Shown: in pieces, positions 7,301 to 13,098 of the stretch
Layout of the letters: each line of letters opens with the position of its first letter
Position numbering within the stretch: the stretch's first letter is position 1
NCBI GenBank assembly: GCA_022563625.1
Contig: JADFNA010000010.1
Span: forward strand, 1-13,098
Length of the DNA: 13,098 bases
Direction: 5' to 3'
Source of the DNA: Candidatus Zixiibacteriota bacterium
Lineage (GTDB): Bacteria; Zixibacteria; MSB-5A5; GN15; JACZUZ01
The notes under the pieces: generated by a model
Database searches by the model: none
What the model was told of the DNA's origin: nothing
Seen by the model: only the letters and a program-made list of their open reading frames with translations
Translations under genes and position numbers: made by a program

Positions 7301-8263
7301 TCAGGATTTCGGGGAGTTGCGCTTTTGGTTTAATTTGCGAAAACCAAACTCAGCCAGGCGGCGGGCCTCTTTGAAACGTGTTCTTGACCACGGTGCGCCG
7401 AGGGCAACAATTGTCAGCCTCTGCCCTTGCTTGTTCTCCAGGACCGTTGTCAGGCAATAATCGGAAGCGCGTATATAGCCGGTTTTGGCGATGAGTGTCT
7501 TGTAACGCGAGTAAACCAACAGGTTGGTGGCCCCCACCTTGCGCATGCGAGGTTTGCCCCGGCGATTCGTGACATTGACCGTATGCCGCCGCAATTTCGA
7601 AGCGCGCACAATTTCCGGATACATCAGGGCCCGGTTTGCCAGAAGCGCACAGTCGGCCGCGGTGGAACGATTGTCCGCATTCAGACCGGTCGGCTCAACC
7701 ACTGAGGTATGCCTCAGTCCCAGCCGCAAGGCAGTCTCGTTCATTTTGCCGGCAAAGTCCTGATAACTACCGCCGAATGTCCGTCCCAGCGCCCGTGCGG
7801 CGCGGTTGTCAGAACCAACCAGCGAAGCAATGAACAGATCCTCGGCCCGAACCAGATCGCCCCGGTAGAAACTTGACTTCGAACTGCGCCGCATGTCATC
7901 GCGGGTTATGGCAATCAAACTGTCGCGATTATATTTCAGATCAAGGAGCGTGATGGCCATCAGCAGTTTGGAAATTGACGCGATCGAGCGGAGTTGCTCT
8001 GCGTTCTTGGCGTACAGCACCTCTCCCCTCTCGTTGTCAATTACCAGCGCCGCTTTGAGATTAACATACAGTTCGCGGCTTTTGTCGGAGAAATCAAGAC
8101 TATGTCGTGAATTGGCGATCTGCGCCTGAGCTCCGCCTGGCCATTCCCCGGCGCTGTCCCAGGCGGGATACGAAATTGTGACCCAGCCAAGCGCCAGGCA
8201 CAGCGCAATCAGGGTGTTTCTGAATTTCCGGAATCTCAGTGAGTGTCTCTCTTGTTGTCTCAT
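7301..8263 (-). CDS. D-Ala-D-Ala peptidase, S11 family (PBP7/DacA-like)
   Basis: A 320-residue low-molecular-mass penicillin-binding protein acting on peptidoglycan cross-links or stem peptides in the periplasm. Active-site motifs are complete: SxxK is SISK at residues 96-99, SxN is SDN at 151-153, and KTG is at 260-262. Conserved PBP7-type blocks flank them (ALVIDNERGEVLYAKN, VVEPTGLNADNRST). A basic N-terminus (RHSLRFRKFRN) and a hydrophobic stretch at about residues 17-35 form a signal peptide or anchor. It lacks the long C-terminal beta domain and amphipathic anchor of DacA, so it is closer to the endopeptidase PBP7 (about 310 residues). ATG start at 8263, monocistronic, opposite in direction to its neighbours on both sides. 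Whether it acts as a carboxypeptidase or an endopeptidase cannot be told. Confidence 0.94.
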   Translation of the reverse strand: MRQQERHSLRFRKFRNTLIALCLALGWVTISYPAWDSAGEWPGGAQAQIANSRHSLDFSDKSRELYVNLKAALVIDNERGEVLYAKNAEQLRSIASISKLLMAITLLDLKYNRDSLIAITRDDMRRSSKSSFYRGDLVRAEDLFIASLVGSDNRAARALGRTFGGSYQDFAGKMNETALRLGLRHTSVVEPTGLNADNRSTAADCALLANRALMYPEIVRASKLRRHTVNVTNRRGKPRMRKVGATNLLVYSRYKTLIAKTGYIRASDYCLTTVLENKQGQRLTIVALGAPWSRTRFKEARRLAEFGFRKLNQKRNSPKS

Positions 8264-8366
8264 GTCCCGCTGTCGCCGCTGGAATTGTTCGTCCCGGGCC
8301 GTCCCTCTTCAGGAGGCCGTGGGGCCAGATTTACGAAAACCAGCGGTGAAGCGCAAATAAAACTAT

Positions 8367-8372
8367 ATTATA
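8367..8372 (-). promoter_or_regulatory. possible -10 box for the S11 peptidase gene
   Basis: On the - strand a perfect TATAAT occurs at 8372-8367 in an AT-rich stretch, about 105 nt upstream of the peptidase ATG. No good -35 box is found at the usual distance, so this rests on the -10 match alone. Confidence 0.25.
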
Positions 8373-8403
8373 TTTTTCTTGCATGAATGAATTTGTTAAT
8401 GAA

Positions 8404-8511
8404 CCTGTAGGGTGGGTTGAAAAACCCCGTAGGTCGGGTTTCTCACTCGCTTGCGCTCGTTCGGAACGCCGACCTACTCGGGACTTTATCAACAGACCCT
8501 GTAGGGCGGGT
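8404..8511. repeat. dispersed-repeat-like block with three GTAGG(G/T)(T/C)GGGT copies
   Basis: The motif occurs as GTAGGGTGGGTT (8407-8418), GTAGGTCGGGTT (8429-8440) and GTAGGGCGGGTA (8501-8512), each preceded by a C-rich or CCTG context. The middle copy begins a perfect inverted repeat: GTAGGTCGG (8429-8437) against CCGACCTAC (8469-8477), enclosing CTCGCTTGCGCTCG. This is the style of short intergenic repeats (REP or MITE-like) spread in many copies in some genomes; only one locus can be seen here. Confidence 0.55.
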
Positions 8512-8686
8512 ACCGTGAACCGAGATTCAAGGTTAGGAAACGCGCGCGCCCGCAGCGTTCCGGCAGAATTGGGTTCGTTTTCCCTATTTCGTTACTTTTC
8601 GGGGTAAGTTGTCCCGCTCGAGGTGGCGGGTGGCGGGCGCTGGATGCGTGTATGGTGAGTATTTTTGTGAGCATGTCTGAGTTCGT

Positions 8687-8749
8687 GTTTCATTACTTAT
8701 GGTTCGAGGCTGAATCAGGCGCGGGTTTGTAGTTTTTTTGTAATGAAAC
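8687..8749. repeat. perfect 10-bp inverted repeat, 43-nt spacer
   Basis: GTTTCATTAC (8687-8696) and GTAATGAAAC (8740-8749) are exact reverse complements. The seven-T run at 8733-8739 immediately precedes the right arm. No transposase or other ORF lies between them. Confidence 0.5.
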
Positions 8750-8829
8750 GGGTCGGGAGGGTTGCCGCATTTACGGAAAGAAAACCACGTGGAGTCCTTT
8801 CGGAAACAAATCTTATGAGGCAGACACGC

Positions 8830-8842
8830 ACACCCTGGGTGT
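8830..8842. promoter_or_regulatory. operator-like dyad ACACCC-T-GGGTGT
   Basis: A 13-bp odd-centred palindrome: the six bases at 8830-8835 mirror those at 8837-8842. It lies about 163 nt upstream of the -35 box of the secreted propeller gene. It could be a repressor or activator site, but no cognate regulator is in the window. Confidence 0.25.
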
Positions 8843-8887
8843 TACTGACAACCTTGGAACATATTTGACGTCCGAAACTACGGATGG

Positions 8888-8943
8888 AATCCTAGATTTC
8901 GTGACTCGTGTCAAGGCGCTATCTGCTTGACTGTGCTAGGATT
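8888..8943. repeat. nested inverted repeats
   Basis: Outer arms AATCCTAG (8888-8895) and CTAGGATT (8936-8943) are perfect complements. Inside, GTCAAG (8910-8915) and CTTGAC (8926-8931) are also perfect. As RNA this would fold into one long hairpin with an asymmetric internal loop. It lies about 60 nt upstream of the promoter at 9005 and has no T-run. Confidence 0.5.
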
Positions 8944-9004
8944 AGCCGTGTGTAAAACGGGGTTGACGGTCCAATACACAGAACTTTTCATTTCAAAAGT
9001 CAGA

Positions 9005-9032
9005 TTGACATCAGAGCGTGAAATGCTATTAT
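9005..9032 (+). promoter_or_regulatory. near-consensus sigma70-type promoter of the secreted propeller gene
   Basis: TTGACA (9005-9010) is a perfect -35 box and TATTAT (9027-9032) matches five of six -10 bases; the spacer is 16 nt. Transcription would begin near 9039. The -10 box overlaps the first in-frame ATG of the downstream frame (9031), which argues that translation starts later, at 9124. Confidence 0.6.
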
Positions 9033-9123
9033 GAGGTTGGATCGAAGCTCACCTACGAAATCTCCCAGGGCTTCTACCGTCTGGATAGTATTAATTGTCA
9101 GTTTTTGGAGGCTTAGGCGACAT

Positions 9124-11046
9124 ATGATTTACTCCAGCATCTTAATGATAATCTTGGTTGTTTGTCTCTTAACTTTCTCGCTCAGCGCAACTCCGAAAAT
9201 ACCTTCACCACCCACGTCAGATGTTCACATAATAAAAGACCCATTAAGTCAACTTTCCTCAAAGTATGGGAGCGGTTATCGTGTAAGCGACCTGGAGGCG
9301 CTTGAGCGGGGTTTCAGCGCACAAAGCCCCGTGGCCGGAGCCGGTCCGACATATCTTTTGTGCAACCTGGCGATCTATGACTTCAGCGGGCGAATTGACA
9401 CCGAGCAGGTTAATGTGGGCGGCACGGATGTCTGGGGTTGGCGCTCGCCAGACGGTGACGATTATGCGCTGATGGGAACGAAGGCCGGCATTGCGATCGT
9501 CAATGCAACCCGACTGGCTTTCATAACCGAGTTTCCTCTTCCAGTTACTTTTGGCGGCCAAGCTTTCTGGCGTGACATCAAGACATACCGTAACTACCTG
9601 TATGCAGTCTCTGACCTCATTCTGGATCCTCCCGGTCTGACGATCCTCGATCTGCAGTATTTGCCTGACAGCGTACACTTTGTAGGAAATCTTGTTATGG
9701 GTCCTCTGGGAAACGATAGTACATCGCACAATATTTTCGTTGATACCATAACAGGATTCTTGTACGCGGAAGGCAACTTTGGCAACGGCAAGTCGATTTA
9801 TATTTACGATCTCGCCGATCCGGAAAATCCGGTATTTGTCAAGGTGTTCGGGCCGGGGGGCATTCATGATCTGTATGCAAACAACGACACACTGTATGTG
9901 GCCGAAGGATTTTCCAACTCTTACTCAATGTGGGAGATGAGTAACAAACTCAGCCCGCGCCTGATTCTCCGCTTCAGCATTCCCGGAGGGTTTTTCGCGC
10001 ATATGATCTGGCCCACTGAGGATCCACGAATCGTTGCCACTACTGAAGAATCGCCTCCCGGTAGAACTCTTAAACTGTTGAATATTGAAAATCGGTTTGA
10101 TGTTCAGGTGGTTGGTGAATATATCGGTCCAGGGCAGGTTCCGCATAATGTGCTTATTAGCGGAGACACAATGTATGTGTCCCATTATGCCGGCGGAGTC
10201 CGGGTAGTGGATATATCTGACCCGGCGGCGCCCGCGGAGATCGGATTCTTTGACACCCACCCCGCTTCAGATGAGGCTGGCTTTCGTGGAAACTGGGGGG
10301 TTTACCCGTATGCCCAGGATGGGCTGGTCTTTGCTTCTGACATGAAGGGATTGCTGTTCATCTTTCGCGAAATGGAAGCTGAATTCGGTGACACGCTACG
10401 CATCCAGACAGGGGTAGGGCTTCCTGGTTCAGAGGCGGTGGTGGAGGTGCATGCGACGACCGCACTGCCCATCAGACAATTCATCATCCCCTTTGAATGG
10501 CCTGGTCCATATAATATGACGCTGGACTCGGTCTCAACAGTAGGAACGAGAACGGAGGATTTTGAACGAGTGACTCTGACCGCTCTTGATCAATTCAACA
10601 AGAGGGCGGCATATCTCCTCCGCCGGTCTCTAAGCGATATGACTGATTTCCTTGAGGCCGGTAGCGGGCCGATTCTCAAGATATATTTTTCGATGCCGTT
10701 TGGAATCAGCGGTGAATCAAATCCGATCCGTATAGTTCCAATTAACGGACGGGGGCCAAGTTTTACGACAGCCTGTCTGACAGTCGTTTCACCTGCGCTG
10801 GTTGACGGGCAAATCGTGTTCGGCTGCTGTTTGGACCCGGGCGACGCCAATAATGACCAGAGTATCAATATATCGGATGTGACTTTCCTGATCGGAAGAG
10901 TCTTTGGCGTCGGCGCCGCGCCTAATTGCGAGGACGAAGCAGACGCGAACGGGGACAATTCTGTCAATATCGCTGATATTACCTACCTCATTGCCCGTAT
11001 CTTTGCGGGAGGTCCTGCGCCTGTGTGTGGAACGACGGCGACGTAG
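9124..11046 (+). CDS. secreted choice-of-anchor B (LVIVD-type) beta-propeller protein with cohesin-like region and C-terminal dockerin-like module
   Basis: With the ATG at 9124 the protein has 640 residues. Residues 1-22 are a hydrophobic signal peptide ending SLSA. Residues about 75-415 carry the repeated blocks of choice-of-anchor B proteins: DVWGWRSPDGDDYALMGT, SHNIFVD, YIYDLADPENPVF, GIHDLYANNDTLYVAEG, AHMIWPTEDPRIVATTEE, VVDISDPAAPAEIGFFDTH and GNWGVYPYAQDGLVFASD. Residues about 422-567 look like a cohesin-type beta sandwich (GDTLRIQTGVGLPGSEAVVEV ending VDGQIVFG). Residues 571-635 hold two dockerin-like Ca-binding repeats, DANNDQSINISD and DANGDNSVNIAD. The product is therefore probably surface-bound or exported; ligand unknown. 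Start choice: 9031 would add 31 residues, including RLRRH just before the hydrophobic stretch, but it overlaps a promoter; 9124 has GGAGG at 9107-9111, a rather long 12 nt away. Confidence 0.87.
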   Translation: MIYSSILMIILVVCLLTFSLSATPKIPSPPTSDVHIIKDPLSQLSSKYGSGYRVSDLEALERGFSAQSPVAGAGPTYLLCNLAIYDFSGRIDTEQVNVGGTDVWGWRSPDGDDYALMGTKAGIAIVNATRLAFITEFPLPVTFGGQAFWRDIKTYRNYLYAVSDLILDPPGLTILDLQYLPDSVHFVGNLVMGPLGNDSTSHNIFVDTITGFLYAEGNFGNGKSIYIYDLADPENPVFVKVFGPGGIHDLYANNDTLYVAEGFSNSYSMWEMSNKLSPRLILRFSIPGGFFAHMIWPTEDPRIVATTEESPPGRTLKLLNIENRFDVQVVGEYIGPGQVPHNVLISGDTMYVSHYAGGVRVVDISDPAAPAEIGFFDTHPASDEAGFRGNWGVYPYAQDGLVFASDMKGLLFIFREMEAEFGDTLRIQTGVGLPGSEAVVEVHATTALPIRQFIIPFEWPGPYNMTLDSVSTVGTRTEDFERVTLTALDQFNKRAAYLLRRSLSDMTDFLEAGSGPILKIYFSMPFGISGESNPIRIVPINGRGPSFTTACLTVVSPALVDGQIVFGCCLDPGDANNDQSINISDVTFLIGRVFGVGAAPNCEDEADANGDNSVNIADITYLIARIFAGGPAPVCGTTAT

Positions 11047-11104
11047 AGAGTGTCACCACTCATCCGTTAGTGACTATGCTGGGAGAGCAGGACAAGACAA
11101 TACG

Positions 11105-12412
11105 CTAAGTTTGGCGCACCCAGCGCATGATTTCGGGTAATGTGGCCCGTTTGCCGTACATGAGAATACCGATACGGAAAATGCGCGCGACCAGCCAGGT
11201 CATCAGCAGCGTCGTAATAACAACACCCAGCAGCGACAAACATGATTGCAGTATCAGGGGATCACTCAAGGTGAACGATTCGGGCGGAGCAATGCTCAAG
11301 CGCGAAATCATGATTGACGGAGAAAGGAAAGGGATCGAGGAGACAACCGTGACCCATCCGGCGCCACTGGAAGCTGCGACTGCTGGCGCCATCATCATTG
11401 AAAGCATCAACATAAGGGTCAGCGGCATCATCAAGTTTTGTGCGTCTTTCTCGGAATTGACCATCGCCCCTATTCCGCAAAACATCACCGAATATAGAAA
11501 AAACGCAGACATGACAAATAGTACTCCGAATATCAAAAAGATCGGATTAGACAGTGCGTTCAATGATTCCAAAGCCTCAGCCGGAACTCGCGATCCGAGC
11601 ATGATTCGTGCGCCGGCGCCCATCGCGGCCCACAGCGCCATCTGCGTCATGGCTGCCCCGCCAAGTCCCAGTATCTTGCCGAGCATGAGTTGAAACGGCG
11701 TAACTGAAGAAATCATGACTTCAATGATCCGGGAATTCTTCTCTTCGATAATCGACCTCATGATAGACTGTCCGTAATTGATAACCAGTATCACAACGAT
11801 CATGGCGAACATCAGTGATCCAAGAAAAGCCAATTTCATATCTCGTTTTTGCCCGGCCGGCGAGACTGTAGTCAAATTTGCCCGGCGCGTAAGACGCCGC
11901 AGAGAATCTTTTGGGACGCCGATATTCGCCGCTGAAAGCCGCCTGTCAGTCAAAACTGCTGTAATAGTTCTGCGGGCGGCGGCGGTAGCCCTCAACTCAA
12001 ATTTCTTTGAAATAATTTCAATTGAGTCATCTTCAGTCAGCCCGGGATAGAGTATGAAAGCCGCGTCCAGGCTGCCTTCGTCCACTCGCTCTTCAAGTTT
12101 CTTGCGAAGCTTGTTCCAGGCGGAGTCTTTTGTGTAAAGCGCGACAGCGGCCTCTTCGATTGTAAATTGAGGCTGGCCATCAGACAGTTTCAGCGTCATA
12201 AGCGAGTCAGCGATCGCTTTTCCGATGCCTCGTCCGTCAAGATCAACAATACTAATATTTTGTGTCGGGCTCTCTGTGCTCTCGATAAGCAGAGTTGGCA
12301 AGATCATCGCCCCGCCAACTAATAGCGGAATCAGAAAAAGCGTCAGAAAAAACGACTTCTTCTGCACCACCTCGAGATATTCCTTGGAGATAATTACAAA
12401 CAGCTTAGACAT
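11105..12412 (-). CDS. ABC-2 type transporter permease, NatB-like
   Basis: A 435-residue integral membrane protein of the NatB/ABC-2 class. TM1 is at about residues 21-43, followed by a large extracytoplasmic domain (about 44-192). A cluster of about five more hydrophobic segments follows: about 193-213, 247-270, 290-318, 327-348 and 386-414. The hallmark stretch EEKNSRIIEVMISSVTPF (223-240), which contacts the ATPase in this family, is intact. Start chosen at 12412 because it gives the standard MSKLFVIISKEYLEVV start and because its ATG overlaps the stop of the upstream gene (ATGTCTAA), a sign of translational coupling; extending to 12511 would add 33 residues that lie within that upstream gene. 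NatAB exports Na+ in Bacillus, but many homologues carry unknown cargo. The partner ATPase is represented only by a C-terminal remnant. Confidence 0.92.
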   Translation of the reverse strand: MSKLFVIISKEYLEVVQKKSFFLTLFLIPLLVGGAMILPTLLIESTESPTQNISIVDLDGRGIGKAIADSLMTLKLSDGQPQFTIEEAAVALYTKDSAWNKLRKKLEERVDEGSLDAAFILYPGLTEDDSIEIISKKFELRATAAARRTITAVLTDRRLSAANIGVPKDSLRRLTRRANLTTVSPAGQKRDMKLAFLGSLMFAMIVVILVINYGQSIMRSIIEEKNSRIIEVMISSVTPFQLMLGKILGLGGAAMTQMALWAAMGAGARIMLGSRVPAEALESLNALSNPIFLIFGVLFVMSAFFLYSVMFCGIGAMVNSEKDAQNLMMPLTLMLMLSMMMAPAVAASSGAGWVTVVSSIPFLSPSIMISRLSIAPPESFTLSDPLILQSCLSLLGVVITTLLMTWLVARIFRIGILMYGKRATLPEIMRWVRQT

Positions 12413-13098
12413 TGACAGTCTTTCCGCTGATCTCAGATGACTCGGCTGCGGCAGGATCAATTCGCGCAACTTCAAGGAAAATACTGTATAGCGACGGCTC
12501 AACTTTTTCAAAGCGCGAAATCGAAGCGCTTTGCGACAGATCGCGAAGCAAAGACATGTGATCGGCGCCGTCCTTAAGTTTTGCTTCTAAATAATTCGGG
12601 AACTCCAGGACTGATTCGACAGCGGCATGATTATTAATAGTCGTGGTATTGCCGCTGTAAACAATTTGCACGCTGTTCTTGCCGAATTGCGCTTTGACTT
12701 CGCCCATACTGCCATCGAGTATCTTGTCTCCGTCACGAATCATCGCAATATAGTCGATTGGAAATTCCAGTGCTTCGCATCCCACTAAAACGAGTTCTTT
12801 GTACCATGAGTATGGCCGAAGCATGTTGTCTATGTAAGATGGAACCGCAACATAGGTGAAGCACTCTCCGAAGCCGGGCGCCTCGATCGTTTCTACACAA
12901 TAGCCCGAGCCCACGCCCTCGATCCGGTCCAGCAGAGCCTTTTCCTGCCCGCCAATTTCGTACAGGGCAACATGGATACTGCCGTTGCCTGCGACGATAT
13001 TACATTTGCCCGATCCGTCTTGGCTTCGTTTGTGGAAACGAATTTTTTTACTGGCTATGGCAGCGGCGCCGAGGAATCGAGACCCAGGCAACCTGGTC
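12405..13098 (-). CDS. chimeric ORF: gamma-glutamylcyclotransferase-like N-terminal half joined to the C-terminal tail of a NatA-like ABC ATPase (5' end outside window)
   Basis: The frame is open to the window edge; numbering here counts the TTG at 13091 as residue 1, although the true start lies upstream. Residues 1-118 read as a GGCT (AIG2-like) domain: PGSRFLGAA, IRFHKRSQDGSGKCNIV, HVALYEI, LLDRIEGVGSGY (with the expected catalytic Glu), FTYVAV and the terminal helix EFPIDYIAMI. The YGSN motif would lie just beyond the edge. From about residue 113 the sequence instead reads as the end of an ABC ATPase of the NatA type with its DUF4162-like domain: DYIAMIRDGDKILDGSMGEVKAQFGKN, then SRFEKVEPSLYSIFLEV. 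Walker A, signature and Walker B are all absent, so this cannot power the downstream permease. The switch falls at DYIAMI (12738-12755), plausible in both families. Misassembly or real deletion-fusion; the stop overlaps the permease start by 8 nt. Confidence 0.8.
   Translation of the reverse strand, partial: TRLPGSRFLGAAAIASKKIRFHKRSQDGSGKCNIVAGNGSIHVALYEIGGQEKALLDRIEGVGSGYCVETIEAPGFGECFTYVAVPSYIDNMLRPYSWYKELVLVGCEALEFPIDYIAMIRDGDKILDGSMGEVKAQFGKNSVQIVYSGNTTTINNHAAVESVLEFPNYLEAKLKDGADHMSLLRDLSQSASISRFEKVEPSLYSIFLEVARIDPAAAESSEISGKTVNV

Larger units (their letters stand above)
8264..9004. other. long non-coding region with repeats and dyads
   Basis: No convincing gene lies here; short open frames have no Shine-Dalgarno or recognisable protein features. 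The first 140 nt are the 5' side of the peptidase gene. Next comes a repeat-rich block (about 8404-8511) with a tail to about 8640 that includes the tandem GGTGGCGGGTGGCGGG at 8622-8637. Then follow an IR at 8687-8749, the palindrome CCACGTGG at 8785-8792, a dyad at 8830-8842 and a nested IR at 8888-8943. Confidence 0.6.

Noticed and set aside
7427..8129. + strand ORFs opposite the S11 peptidase gene
   Set aside because: They are antisense to a peptidase with all three catalytic motifs and show no domain of their own.
8383..8674. Short ORFs on both strands (74 and 61 codons) in the repeat block
   Set aside because: They run through the GTAGG repeats and have the look of translated intergenic repeats rather than proteins.
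8700..8716. GGTTCGAGGC resembling a tRNA T-arm
   Set aside because: No matching acceptor, D or anticodon stems upstream, so not a tRNA.
9124..9190. Lipoprotein signal on the propeller protein
   Set aside because: The only Cys in the hydrophobic stretch sits in ILVVC, which does not fit a lipobox, so an ordinary signal peptide is more likely.
11047..11104. Terminator between the propeller gene and the convergent permease
   Set aside because: GTCAC/GTGAC can pair around 11052-11074, but the stem is five base pairs and no T-run follows, so it is not supported.
12413..12511. 33-residue N-terminal extension of the permease
   Set aside because: It lies wholly in the coding sequence of the upstream ORF in another frame, and the internal ATG at 12412 gives the family-typical start with an 8-nt overlap.

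Overview
The window reads as a piece of chromosome from a free-living, Gram-negative-type bacterium. Core genes (pnp, leuS, a penicillin-binding protein) sit beside a secreted beta-propeller protein ending in a dockerin-type module. That mix, plus intergenic GTAGG(G/T)(T/C)GGGT repeats, recalls uncultivated FCB-related lineages such as Zixibacteria, but the assignment is an inference from gene style only. Both window edges cut through genes.

Left part, + strand (1-5568): the 3' end of pnp is followed 12 nt later by an M16 zinc peptidase. A polysaccharide deacetylase comes 36 nt after that, and leuS follows after a 113-nt gap. The first three look like one transcription unit. leuS may have its own weak promoter and ends at a hairpin plus seven T residues.

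Middle, + strand (5569-7265): about 560 nt without a convincing gene precedes a stand-alone class II aminoacyl-tRNA-synthetase core related to AsnRS that lacks the anticodon-binding domain. The leader holds a possible structured RNA, a small Asn-containing ORF with a good Shine-Dalgarno, an intrinsic-terminator-like hairpin with an alternative pairing, and two mutually exclusive hairpins, one of which covers the Shine-Dalgarno. This looks like a controlled leader in front of a possible asparagine synthetase-like enzyme. A strong hairpin closes the region between convergent genes.

Middle, - strand (7301-8263): a PBP7-type S11 D-Ala-D-Ala peptidase with a signal peptide. It is followed by roughly 740 nt of non-coding DNA with a dispersed-repeat-like block, several perfect inverted repeats, and a near-consensus sigma70-type promoter at 9005-9032.

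Right part: that promoter drives a secreted choice-of-anchor B (LVIVD-type) propeller protein with a cohesin-like region and a C-terminal two-repeat dockerin-like module. Convergent to it on the - strand lie a NatB-like ABC-2 permease and, overlapping it by 8 nt, an ORF whose upstream half is a gamma-glutamylcyclotransferase and whose downstream half is only the C-terminal tail of an ABC ATPase. That chimera, placed at the window edge, is the strangest thing here. It is either an assembly misjoin or a genuine deletion-fusion.

I did not find a defence system, CRISPR array, tRNA, rRNA or insertion sequence.
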